Assembly (NCBI GenBank): GCA_035687725.1
Contig: DASRVB010000281.1
Span: 1-13,566 of the forward strand
DNA from: JAICNR01 sp035687725
GTDB lineage: Bacteria; Gemmatimonadota; Gemmatimonadetes; JACCXV01; JAHWKZ01
Reading direction: 5' to 3'
Length of the DNA: 13,566 nucleotides
The position numbers were made by a program, and so were the translations under genes. Below are positions 1 through 6,991 of the stretch, piece after piece. Numbering within the stretch: the first letter of the stretch is position 1; every line of letters begins with the position of its first letter. The notes beneath the pieces were generated by a model. That model was not told the origin of the DNA, ran no database searches, and was given only the letters and a program-made list of their open reading frames with translations.

Positions 1-1
1 G

Positions 2-172
2 CCCAACGGCGGCCACAGCGTCCTCGCTGTCGGCGGGCTCGCGGTCAGTCGCTACAAGATCCGCGTCCACCGCGCGGCCGTGGAAGGGCTCTTCGAGCGC
101 GAGGCCGTCGTCCTCGGCCCCGTCGAGATAGCCCGCCTCGCGCGCGAGATCATCATCCCATCCCTCGACTGA
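2..172 (+). CDS. C-terminal fragment of an unknown protein (5' end outside window)
   Basis: Frame 2 is open from the window edge to a TGA at 170-172 and gives 56 residues ending in EIIIPSLD. Third codon positions are almost all G or C, as in the clearly real genes further along, and an intrinsic terminator starts three bases after the stop, so this is very probably the end of a true plus-strand gene. The visible part has a glycine-rich start (NGGHSVLAVGGLAVSRYKIR) followed by a mixed charged and hydrophobic stretch that looks helical. I do not recognise the family and no motif is diagnostic. It is transcribed toward the LamG lipoprotein gene on the opposite strand. Confidence 0.7.
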   Translation, partial: PNGGHSVLAVGGLAVSRYKIRVHRAAVEGLFEREAVVLGPVEIARLAREIIIPSLD

Positions 173-174
173 TC

Positions 175-198
175 TCGCGGCGTTCTTGCCGCGATTTT
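175..198 (+). terminator. Rho-independent terminator of the partial gene
   Basis: A perfect 7-bp stem, TCGCGGC (175-181) with GCCGCGA (188-194), has a 6-base loop GTTCTT and is followed directly by TTTT (195-198). It begins three bases after the stop codon at 170-172. Stem, short loop and T tract make this a standard intrinsic terminator, and it supports the partial upstream frame being a real gene. Confidence 0.85.
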
Positions 199-234
199 AG
201 GTCCATTCTCAATACCACGTGTCGACTTTCGGGT

Positions 235-249
235 CTGCCGTAACGGCAG
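235..249. other. Small perfect hairpin CTGCCG-TAA-CGGCAG
   Basis: CTGCCG (235-240) and CGGCAG (244-249) form a perfect 6-bp inverted repeat around TAA. It lies in the gap between two convergent genes and has no T tract on either side. It may add to transcript-end structure; nothing else about it can be said. Confidence 0.4.
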
Positions 250-263
250 CGTGGATAGGTGGG

Positions 264-285
264 AAAGCCCGCCAGGGCGGGCCCC
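264..285 (-). terminator. Probable terminator for the LamG lipoprotein gene
   Basis: GCCCGC (267-272) pairs with GCGGGC (277-282) around a 4-base loop, and the pairing can extend by one G-C pair. On the minus strand the stem is followed by TTTCCC, a short T run. It lies about 140 bases beyond the stop codon of the minus-strand LamG gene. The stem is strong but the T tract is only three bases, so it may be a weak terminator. Confidence 0.5.
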
Positions 286-371
286 GAAAATACCGACCAT
301 GAACTGAACCAGTACTTAACGTGTCGCGCATTAACTCTAGTTTGGAAATATGGTTCACCCAGCACTTGGTG

Positions 372-403
372 GGGGGTGGATCGGCAAATCTCGGCCCACC
401 CCC
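372..403 (-). other. Hairpin just after the LamG gene stop
   Basis: GGGGGTGG (372-379) and CCACCCCC (396-403) form a perfect 8-bp inverted repeat with a 16-base loop. It starts about 20 bases past the stop codon of the minus-strand LamG gene. There is no T tract, so it is more likely a 3'-end stabilising or processing structure than a classical terminator. Confidence 0.4.
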
Positions 404-423
404 ATGCCACATTCCTCTTCCTG

Positions 424-2262
424 CTACTGCGAGTGGATGTTGATCTGCCCTCCCTTGATCTGGGTGGCGTCGTTGCCGCTGTCCATCGCGCCAGGCTTGT
501 TGTCGTAGACGATCGAGTCTCCGTCGCTTAGGTCCCAGATCTTGATCCGGAACTTGTCGGTTCCACCCCCGCCGCTGAGTTGGCCATCGATCCCCGTGAG
601 CAGGAAACCATAATCACCCGATCCACCGATGGTGCCGCGGCCCTTGAACTGCGCGCGGGCTCCGGCGATCACCAGCCATTCGTAGGATGTACTGCGGAAC
701 TCCAGATCTACTGTCCGGAAGATGAACTGGGTATCGCCGGAGGGAACCGTGGTACCCTTCTGATAGCGCGACACGAATCCGAAGCGGGCCATGCCAATCG
801 CCAACGGATCCGGGACATAAGCGCCGACGGGAGATTCGATCAAGCCGGCCCCCGTGACGAAACCGGCAGTGGGATCGAAGACGGCCATCAGCATGCATTC
901 CGTCGGCCCCGCATTTCCGACGACGTCAACTCCGCGTACACAAACGTCGTGGACACCAGTAGCGCCGAACGCTGGGATGGTTGCCGTTATGCTCTCCTCT
1001 GTCTCATCGAAGCTGCCGTCCGTGGATCCCATTGCCACGAAGGCGCCACCATCGATGCTGTAGTCGGCCGCAGCGATTGTGGAGCCATCGGCTTCCCCGT
1101 CATCCACGAAAGCGTTCAGCGAGACACTCGCACCCACCTGAACAGGGTTTGGAGCAGCGGATGTGAGTGAAGTGGCTGGCCCCAGATCGTCGAGCACGAC
1201 GGTTATGCATGTCTCCTCGTTGCTCTTGTTGTTGCAACGATCCGTTCCTCGAACGCATATCTCATGCATCCCGCTCAGGGAGGATGCGGGAACGGTTGCA
1301 GCGACATCCTCCACACCCTCGTCAAACGTTCCATCTGCAGCATCCATGGAAACGAAACTGCCTCCATCGATCTGATACTCGGCCCCTGTGATGACGGAGT
1401 TTCCTGTACCGGAATCATCCAGGCGCGCTGTTAGTTCTATTGGAGTGCTCGGTCCGACACGGCTCGGAGTGCCTTCGACATCCGAAACAAGTGGCAGCTC
1501 GTCGTCACAGGTGTAAGCGCACTGGATCTCGGCGTCCGACAACGCGCGGAGATGGATCTTCGCCTCGTCGATCACCCCGTTGAATTGCCGAGTCGTTTCG
1601 CAGGGAAAGTTGCGCCCAATGAAATCATCTGTGTTGAGCGCCAAGGGGGCCGTCGTCAGGTCCTGCGCTGTAGCTACAAGCGCGCCATCGACGTACAGTT
1701 TGAGCAATGTCTGCGCTCCGACCTCTCTGACCGCGGCAACGTGGTGAAGAGTGTTCGGCGGTATCATCGCTGGGGAGACGACGACAGCGGCGACATTGTT
1801 CGCATCGCGCACCCAGAAGTGCACCTGATTATCAACATAGTGAAGGGTCTGATAGGTCGGACTGCAGGCGTAGTTCGTGGCAATGATGCTTTGAAATTCG
1901 ACGCTCGTGGGGCCAAAGCTGTTGATCCACGCCTCGAATGTAAAGCTGCTTTCCTGAGTGAAGTCGAGCTCGGGGACATTGGTGATTCTCAGTCCGTCGT
2001 TTCCCCCGTCGAACACGAAGGCCCCGTTCCGCTTGCCCCCGGAGTTGGCCCCCGTCAGGCCGCCCTCGAGAACTCCATTGTGGGAGCCCGTCTCATCGCT
2101 TCCGTCCACGTCTCCCGACCACCAGCCCACCAGGCCGCCGGTAGAGTGAAGCTTTACTGTGGGATTTCCGGTTTCCGAAACCCCCGCGAACTCCGGGTTG
2201 GTAATGTCTTCGCATGCCGCGAAGAGAATCGCGATGGCCACTAACGGGAGAGGGAGTTTCAT
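424..2262 (-). CDS. LamG / Ig-like / post-COAP-1 domain lipoprotein
   Basis: This 612-residue protein is probably lipid-anchored and exported. The N-terminus MKLPLPLVAIAILFAAC is a lipoprotein signal with Cys17 as the acylated residue. Residues about 42-250 look like a LamG (concanavalin-A-like) domain: GLVGWWSGD at the start, FTFEAWI in the middle, LYVDG and FNGVIDEAKI near the end. Two related Ig-like repeats follow (about 257-358 and 360-463), each with Y(Q/S)IDGG and CVRG. The last 150 residues, with FGFVSRYQKG, FIFRTVDLEF, YEWLVIAGARAQFKG and DKFRIKIWD, match my memory of the post-COAP-1 domain. The ATG has AGGAGG at 2267-2272, four bases upstream, so this start is firm. The ligand is unknown; LamG proteins often bind carbohydrate or take part in adhesion. 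It has its own leader and is probably separate from the operon upstream. Confidence 0.93.
   Translation of the reverse strand: MKLPLPLVAIAILFAACEDITNPEFAGVSETGNPTVKLHSTGGLVGWWSGDVDGSDETGSHNGVLEGGLTGANSGGKRNGAFVFDGGNDGLRITNVPELDFTQESSFTFEAWINSFGPTSVEFQSIIATNYACSPTYQTLHYVDNQVHFWVRDANNVAAVVVSPAMIPPNTLHHVAAVREVGAQTLLKLYVDGALVATAQDLTTAPLALNTDDFIGRNFPCETTRQFNGVIDEAKIHLRALSDAEIQCAYTCDDELPLVSDVEGTPSRVGPSTPIELTARLDDSGTGNSVITGAEYQIDGGSFVSMDAADGTFDEGVEDVAATVPASSLSGMHEICVRGTDRCNNKSNEETCITVVLDDLGPATSLTSAAPNPVQVGASVSLNAFVDDGEADGSTIAAADYSIDGGAFVAMGSTDGSFDETEESITATIPAFGATGVHDVCVRGVDVVGNAGPTECMLMAVFDPTAGFVTGAGLIESPVGAYVPDPLAIGMARFGFVSRYQKGTTVPSGDTQFIFRTVDLEFRSTSYEWLVIAGARAQFKGRGTIGGSGDYGFLLTGIDGQLSGGGGTDKFRIKIWDLSDGDSIVYDNKPGAMDSGNDATQIKGGQINIHSQ
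874..1494 (-). repeat. Tandem pair of ~100-residue Ig-like repeats inside the LamG lipoprotein
   Basis: Residues 257-358 and 360-463 of the lipoprotein are two copies of one module. Shared landmarks in order are P-x-x-V-G, a short Asp-rich loop (LDDSGTG or VDDGEADG), A(E/D)Y(Q/S)IDGG, a D-G-(T/S)-F-D-E segment, AT(V/I)PA, and H-(E/D)-(I/V)-CVRG. The copies have diverged at many positions, so the duplication is not recent. Each copy carries two cysteines that could form a disulphide outside the cell. Confidence 0.75.
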
Positions 2263-2307
2263 CTAGCCTCCTGGGTGAGACGCAACCGACCGATGTGTGT
2301 GCTCTCT

Positions 2308-2313
2308 TGTATA
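2308..2313 (-). promoter_or_regulatory. Possible -10 element for the LamG lipoprotein gene
   Basis: Read on the minus strand, TATACA (within TTATACAAG) lies 45 bases before the LamG start codon, in the right place for a -10 box. I see no good -35 hexamer at 16-18 bases spacing, so this is only a candidate. It does suggest that the LamG gene can be transcribed on its own. Confidence 0.25.
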
Positions 2314-2427
2314 ACGAGGGCCTGCAACTTTCTTGCGTCCGCAGAGAAGAGGTCACGGTTAACTTGTGTTGGGGAGCGGAAGAAACAATGCAGGCTGGTT
2401 AACCGCGAAAACCGGCGACTCCCTATG

Positions 2428-2468
2428 CAGCTTCGCCAAGGGACGTGACGATGAATGGCGAATAGCTG
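2428..2468. other. Interrupted 11-bp inverted repeat
   Basis: CAGCTTCGCCA (2428-2438) pairs with TGGCGA-AT-AGCTG (2456-2468), giving 11 base pairs with a two-base bulge and a 17-base loop. It lies about 145 bases past the last stop of the long minus-strand operon. No T tract follows on either strand, so it could be a transcript-end structure or a protein-binding site. Confidence 0.4.
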
Positions 2469-2611
2469 TGTCCCGCGCGGTTCTTACCGGTTGGCAACCT
2501 GTCGATCTGACTGGGGATCTAGAGCCCGCTCAATCAAGAAGAGCAGGTGTGTCCTGTGGGCGCGGGTTTCATCGTTGCCTGCCCTGCTTGCGCGCAGGAT
2601 CCCACGGACTG

Positions 2612-2977
2612 TCAAGGGATTCGCCATAGCAGATGCTTGAGAGAGGTGGTCGTACTCCGATCCATCTTGCTCACTGATGATGGTGCTGAGCCGTTGGTAT
2701 GGATGAAATAGAGGAACTCGCGCCCAACCTGCACGGGTGCAATCGCCATGTGGAGTGAACCAGTCAGCGTGTCCTGATAGAGGGTGAAGAGGCCTTCGTG
2801 CTTCGTGCTCGATCGTGTGATAGCGTCGAACGCTTTCTGTAGCGAATCCTGAATCGCGCTACTTTCATCAGTGGAGGTGGGACTCTGCCCACCATCGACA
2901 GTGACACACCCAGGCACCGCGAACAGAAGGACCAGGCACATCAGATGGTGACGTCCACGATATGGCGATCGTGTCAT
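2612..2977 (-). CDS. Truncated DUF5117/DUF5118-type metalloprotease-like lipoprotein (possible pseudogene)
   Basis: The 121-residue product starts at an ATG overlapping the preceding HAF gene's stop as ATGA. It has a lipoprotein signal with VPGC, Cys24. Residues about 48-95, with FDAITRSSTKHEGLFTLYQD, GSLHMAI and VGREFLYFIHTNG, resemble from memory the N-terminal region of zinc-dependent metalloproteases with DUF5118 and DUF5117 domains. Those proteins are usually 800 residues or more and carry an HExxH site; this one stops at residue 121 without it. The last 25 residues look unrelated to the family, so the gene is probably a 3'-deleted remnant, though a short secreted protein cannot be excluded. 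The frame is open for 57 more codons upstream, but those lie within the HAF gene. There is no Shine-Dalgarno sequence; translation would depend on coupling. Confidence 0.6.
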   Translation of the reverse strand: MTRSPYRGRHHLMCLVLLFAVPGCVTVDGGQSPTSTDESSAIQDSLQKAFDAITRSSTKHEGLFTLYQDTLTGSLHMAIAPVQVGREFLYFIHTNGSAPSSVSKMDRSTTTSLKHLLWRIP

Positions 2978-4347
2978 GGGGGGGACGCTGCCCAGGGGAC
3001 CGTCCAGAGGTACGCCTTCGCTTTGCCCGACGATCCACTCTGCCCCACGACGTGCCCAGCCGGCCCAATGCCATGCACGATGCTGGTGCTGCCTCCCGGG
3101 GCTCCGAGATCCACCAGCCCTCCGCTGCAGCAGAGGAATGCCCGCCATTCCCCGCGACTGTCGATGTAGGCGCCCGAGATGTATCCGGCATCGTTCATGC
3201 CCGTCACGGCGGACCCGGGCGGGATCGCGGGTACTTCCTCGGCGGTCGACCAGCCAATCGACGTGCGACGCCAGACGAGCGGCCGCACCTCGAGCTGTTC
3301 ACAGCATGTGCCTCCGAGAACGTCGCCCGCGCGGGTGATAGTGCGGACGGTTATGCCTCTCGGCGCATCAGGGGGCACGGCCAGTTGGTGAAGCGTCCAG
3401 ATCCCGGACTGGAAGATCGCGACGGCCCGGGAGCCGCTCACGAGGACGAGGCCGTCGTCGTTGACATCCACCGCGGAACCGGACGAGGGGAGGATCGAAA
3501 TCGACCAGATCCCTCCGGACCTGGTCCAAACCGCTGGCGCTTCGTAGGGCGAGCTGGAGCCGACACTTCCCGCGATGTACATGCCTGAGGGGCTGATCGC
3601 GTGCGCGTCGGACTTATACCCCGGAGGAACTGGCAGGACCTGCATCGACCACAGCCCCAATCCGTTTCGCGTCCACGTCACCGCTTGCAGGAAGTTGCTG
3701 CCGGACCGCTGCGCACCGACGATGTCCGCGGCGTCGCTGATGTCTCCTACTCCCCCTTCTCCCAAGTCCTCCATTCCGCTCAACGCGGACCAGTAGAACA
3801 CGTGGGGTCGGCCACTCAGGCGCCGGTATTCGCTCCAACCAGCCACTTCGCCATGGCGATTCACCGCGGTGGCAAAGCTGGCCCCGCCCAACGTCCCCAA
3901 CGGAGTGGCCGTGATGAATACTTCGAACTTTTCGATCCCGATCCCGCGCTTCCCTTTCGATGTCGTCACGATGACGTCGTAGAGATCCGTCGGAGCGTCG
4001 GCGTCGATCGTGATGTTCGCGCGCAGCTCCCTGGAGCTGACGTAGGTGGTAGAGTTCGTGCGGACCTGTGGGATCGTCTGCCCGTCGAGCGCGAAGTTGG
4101 CCACGGACCCAGCATCGTAGCCGGAGCCGAGGACTCGGACGACGAGGGTGGTGTCAGGCGACGCGCCGCTGGGATCGGTGGAATTCACGACCGGATCACC
4201 GCTGACTGGCTTGCCGGCTGAATCGAGTCCTCGATCCGCGGGCCCGACGGGTTGTTCCTCCCCACAGCCCATAAGGGTGAGTGCCATAGCAAATATCAAG
4301 ACCCAGGTCAGTCGCTTACCGTGGGCTGGTATCTCGCGGCTCCTCAT
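2974..4347 (-). CDS. HAF-repeat lipoprotein, third of three paralogues
   Basis: 457 residues. A lipoprotein signal ends in LMGC (Cys28), followed by the family signature CGEEQPVGPADRGLDSAGKP. Residues about 55-148 form a TIG/Ig-like domain ending in LYDVIVTTSKGKRGIGIEKF. The rest is made of HAF-type repeats: PLGTLGG, INDxG-like turns (VNDDG, MNDAG), (A/V)VWTR..G.W, and AFLCCSGGLVDLG. Such repeats probably fold as a beta-propeller; ligand and function are unknown. The ATG overlaps the previous stop as ATGA, and GGGAG lies five bases upstream. It is the most diverged of the three: its TIG segment reads DPVVNSTDPSG where the other two share DPTVTATVPN. It also has two adjacent Cys pairs absent from its paralogues. 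Confidence 0.93.
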   Translation of the reverse strand: MRSREIPAHGKRLTWVLIFAMALTLMGCGEEQPVGPADRGLDSAGKPVSGDPVVNSTDPSGASPDTTLVVRVLGSGYDAGSVANFALDGQTIPQVRTNSTTYVSSRELRANITIDADAPTDLYDVIVTTSKGKRGIGIEKFEVFITATPLGTLGGASFATAVNRHGEVAGWSEYRRLSGRPHVFYWSALSGMEDLGEGGVGDISDAADIVGAQRSGSNFLQAVTWTRNGLGLWSMQVLPVPPGYKSDAHAISPSGMYIAGSVGSSSPYEAPAVWTRSGGIWSISILPSSGSAVDVNDDGLVLVSGSRAVAIFQSGIWTLHQLAVPPDAPRGITVRTITRAGDVLGGTCCEQLEVRPLVWRRTSIGWSTAEEVPAIPPGSAVTGMNDAGYISGAYIDSRGEWRAFLCCSGGLVDLGAPGGSTSIVHGIGPAGHVVGQSGSSGKAKAYLWTVPWAASPP

Positions 4348-5669
4348 AGCGGCTCCCAGAGGGCTGCCACGGACTCGTTTCCACCTGCTGCTTTGCGACT
4401 GGATCCGACGATCTGCCCGAGATCGTTGATGTCCCAGGCGACACTGTCCGTGTCCCGGTTCCCGAGATCGACCATGCCTTCGGTTGGCGTCCAGAGGAAG
4501 GCGCGCTGCTGGCCCCGACCGTCTCGGTTTTCCCCCGGCACATCACTAAAACCAACGACATGGCCCGCGTTGTTGAGCCCTGTGGCCGAGCTGCTGCCGC
4601 CGAGTGTTCCGAGATATTCCGGCGCAGCCCAACCTGCAGACGTCTTCCGCCAGAGGATTGCTCGGCCCGACCCCGACCCATCTCGATCCGAACCGGCAAC
4701 GTCTCCGAAGTCGTTGATTGCCCATCCCAGGACATCCGTCCCTCCGGGCAGCGGGGCGAGCGCATAGAAGGTCCAGGCGCCGCTTTCCTTGGTCCAGACC
4801 CCGCCCGTGCCCACGGTCAACCCGTCCGAGTTGACGGCGATTGCCCCGCCCGGCAGGCTCTCGATCGTCCAGCTCCCCGCGACTTCCCTCCACTGCACAG
4901 CACGTCCACCGGAGCCGCCGACGATGAATCTGCCGTCGGAGCTGATGCCGTTAGCGTTGCTGGATGTCCCGGGAATGGTTGGAAGGAACGTCTCTTGCCA
5001 GACCCCGCCTAGCTCCTCCCAGACCGAGGCGGTTCTGTGGCTAAGGACCCGTCGGTTCTCGCTGGCAGCGATCGCAGCTCCTGGTCCTACTTCTTCCATG
5101 ACACCGTTCTTCCAGATGAAGATCCTCTCGTCCCAGTAGGATCCGACGCTCCTTACCGATCCTCCTACGATCTCTCCGCTCTCACTGATACTGTGGGCAG
5201 CGCTCCCGTCAAGGCCGGGGAGAGTGCCCAACAAGGTCATGGCGTAGGAGATCTCGAAGAGCTCGATCCCGATCCCCCGCTTGCCCTTAGTCGTGGTGAC
5301 CTGAACGTCGTAAAGGTCGGGCTCAGCGTCCACGGCGATCGTGATGTTCGCCACCAGCGTGGACTTGTTTACGAAGCGGGTCGAGTTCGTCTTGACCCTT
5401 GGAGTCACGACACCGTCCAGTGCCATGTCGACGCGGGAACCGCGATCGAAACCCGAACCCGATACCTGCACGTCTAGCGTCGTGTCCTGTGGAGCCGTGT
5501 TGGGAACGGTCGCGGTCACGGTAGGATCCGCAGTGGATGGCGCCGACGGCTTGCCAGTCAGATCGATCGACCGTTCTCCAGGTGCGATCAAGCCCTCTTC
5601 ACCACAAGAAAGGCCGCAGGAAAGACATACCATCAGACCAAGGATGCGAAGCGCACGAAGGTCGCTCAT
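4344..5669 (-). CDS. HAF-repeat lipoprotein, second of three paralogues
   Basis: 441 residues, the same length as the first paralogue. I chose the ATG at 5669 because it overlaps the previous stop as ATGA, like the other junctions; a GTG four codons upstream (5681) is possible. The signal sequence is Cys-rich, and alignment with the paralogues points to Cys22 of LSCGEE as the lipidated residue. A TIG/Ig-like domain (about 48-142) contains DPTVTATVPNTAPQDTTLDV, identical to paralogue one, and ends in LYDVQVTTTKGKRGIGIELF. HAF repeats follow: TLLGTLPG, AINDFGDVAGSD, YLGTLGGSSSATGLNNAGHV, RAFLWTPTEGMVDLG and DINDLGQIVGSS. Several repeats carry a Trp pair (W-x-x-x-x-G-x-W). Function unknown; probably an envelope or surface protein. 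Confidence 0.93.
   Translation of the reverse strand: MSDLRALRILGLMVCLSCGLSCGEEGLIAPGERSIDLTGKPSAPSTADPTVTATVPNTAPQDTTLDVQVSGSGFDRGSRVDMALDGVVTPRVKTNSTRFVNKSTLVANITIAVDAEPDLYDVQVTTTKGKRGIGIELFEISYAMTLLGTLPGLDGSAAHSISESGEIVGGSVRSVGSYWDERIFIWKNGVMEEVGPGAAIAASENRRVLSHRTASVWEELGGVWQETFLPTIPGTSSNANGISSDGRFIVGGSGGRAVQWREVAGSWTIESLPGGAIAVNSDGLTVGTGGVWTKESGAWTFYALAPLPGGTDVLGWAINDFGDVAGSDRDGSGSGRAILWRKTSAGWAAPEYLGTLGGSSSATGLNNAGHVVGFSDVPGENRDGRGQQRAFLWTPTEGMVDLGNRDTDSVAWDINDLGQIVGSSRKAAGGNESVAALWEPL
5452..5510. repeat. 59-base near-identical patch, copy 1 (HAF paralogue two)
   Basis: This stretch matches 6765-6823 at 58 of 59 positions; the only difference is T5463 against C6776, and the last 47 bases are identical. 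It encodes the conserved NTAPQDTTLDVQVSGSGF part of the TIG-like domain. Surrounding sequence in the two genes differs at many synonymous sites. Confidence 0.9.
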
Positions 5670-6991
5670 TGTGGAGCCCACAGGACCGCGGAGCCGTTCG
5701 AAACTCCGACAATCTGGCCGGAATCGTTGATGTCATAGGCAGCGCTGTCGACATTCTGCCTGCCGATGTCGAGCATCTCCCCCGCGGTCCAGAGGAAAGC
5801 ATGGGTTACAATCGGTTGCTCGGAAACACGGCTGTACCCTACGACTTGGCCGGCATTGTTGATCCCGTGAGCCACGCCACCCAGTGTTCCCAGGGGCTCT
5901 GGTGGCGCCCATCCCGTCGGAGTCTTACGCCAGATCAGTGCGCGCTGAAAGCCGCCCTGTGCATCGTCCTCGCTCCACCCGGCGACGTCACCGTTGTCAT
6001 TGATGGCCCAACCCACGGCCCATGTCCCCGACGGGAAGGAGGCCAGCGCGTGGAAGATCCAGAAACCATTATCCTCGACCCACACCCCGGCAGACACTCC
6101 GTCACTTCCGACGATCATCCCATCCGCGTTGATATCCCTGGCAAAGGCCCTTCCGTGCGGACCGCCGGGAGCTTGGGGTAGTGCCGTGACCGTCCATTCC
6201 CCAGCGCTCTCGGTCCAAAAAACAGGCATTCCTGCGCTTCGCCCAAGAATGGTATTGCCGTCGGTACTGATTCCAGTGGACTCTTGATTGATGCCGGGCA
6301 ATGTGGGCAAGACAGTCTCCTGCCAGGCTCCACCGACCTGCTCCCAGACAGATTGCGGGCGATGACCCACGATCCTCCGATTGCCGCTGATCGCCCAAGA
6401 CACCCCTGGCCCCACCACCTCCGTGATCCCATTCTTCCATAGAAAGATCCGCGAACTCCCGAATGAAGAGGACAAGGCAACCACTTCCCCCGACGGGCTG
6501 ATACTGCGAGCCGCGCTCCCTTGGTCGCCGGGAAGAGTTCCGATCACAACCGTCTGGTAGGTGACCGCGAAGAGCTCGATGCCGATCCCGCGCTTGCCCT
6601 TGGTCGTCGTCACGATGACGTCGTAGAGAGCGACCTCTGCGTCAGCCGCGATCGTGATATTCGCGACCAGGCGGGTTTTGTTGACGAACCTCGTCGAATT
6701 CGTCTTCATGCTCGACGAGACCACGCCATCGAGGGCCAAGTCGACCCGCGAGCCACGGTCGAAGCCCGAACCCGACACCTGCACGTCTAGCGTCGTGTCC
6801 TGTGGAGCCGTGTTGGGAACGGTAGCCGTGACTGTGGGATCACCCGTGGATGCCGGCGGCTTTCCAGCAACGTCGATCTTGCGATCCGCCAACCCCAGGG
6901 GAGCGTCCTCCCCGCAGGAGCCCGCGGCGATAGAGGCCAGGAAAGCAGCGCAGAGAAGCGCGCGGTTCGAACAAGTCGAGCGAACTCTCAA
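5666..6991 (-). CDS. HAF-repeat lipoprotein, first of three paralogues
   Basis: 441 residues starting at TTG. The TTG overlaps the CHAT gene stop as TTGA and is preceded by GGAGGAG four bases upstream, which makes this unusual start convincing. The lipoprotein signal ends in AGSC (Cys26), then GEDAPLGLADRKIDVAGKP, the motif shared by all three paralogues. Residues about 51-144 are a TIG/Ig-like domain. From about 148 to the end there are HAF repeats: VIGTLPGDQGS, WAINDNGDVAGWS, PLGTLGG, INNAGQVVGYS, THAFLWTAGEMLDIG and DINDSGQIVGVS. The THAFLWT block is a classic example of the repeat. It is probably an outer-surface beta-propeller protein, but ligand and function are unknown. It lies directly behind the CHAT protease gene, which suggests a shared process. 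Confidence 0.93.
   Translation of the reverse strand: MRVRSTCSNRALLCAAFLASIAAGSCGEDAPLGLADRKIDVAGKPPASTGDPTVTATVPNTAPQDTTLDVQVSGSGFDRGSRVDLALDGVVSSSMKTNSTRFVNKTRLVANITIAADAEVALYDVIVTTTKGKRGIGIELFAVTYQTVVIGTLPGDQGSAARSISPSGEVVALSSSFGSSRIFLWKNGITEVVGPGVSWAISGNRRIVGHRPQSVWEQVGGAWQETVLPTLPGINQESTGISTDGNTILGRSAGMPVFWTESAGEWTVTALPQAPGGPHGRAFARDINADGMIVGSDGVSAGVWVEDNGFWIFHALASFPSGTWAVGWAINDNGDVAGWSEDDAQGGFQRALIWRKTPTGWAPPEPLGTLGGVAHGINNAGQVVGYSRVSEQPIVTHAFLWTAGEMLDIGRQNVDSAAYDINDSGQIVGVSNGSAVLWAPQ
6765..6823. repeat. 59-base near-identical patch, copy 2 (HAF paralogue one)
   Basis: This is the partner of 5452-5510. The copies are 1.3 kb apart in direct orientation, in the same place in two tandem paralogues. 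Flanking DNA quickly becomes different, which fits a local gene-conversion tract better than overall recent duplication. Confidence 0.9.

Larger units (their letters stand above)
2263..2611. other. 349-base gap between truncated metalloprotease-like gene and LamG gene
   Basis: I find no supportable gene here. Open frames on both strands are short, lack ribosome-binding sites and do not resemble known proteins. The gap holds an interrupted inverted repeat (2428-2468), a small stem CCTGC/GCAGG (2583-2598), and the leader of the LamG gene with its AGGAGG at 2267-2272. If the gene ending at 2612 was once a full-length metalloprotease, this gap is where the rest would have continued, but no frame shows such sequence. 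Confidence 0.6.

Noticed and set aside
580..2244. Long plus-strand open frames at 580-1170 and 1552-2244
   Set aside because: They are antisense to a well-supported lipoprotein gene, lack ribosome-binding sites and show no recognisable domain.
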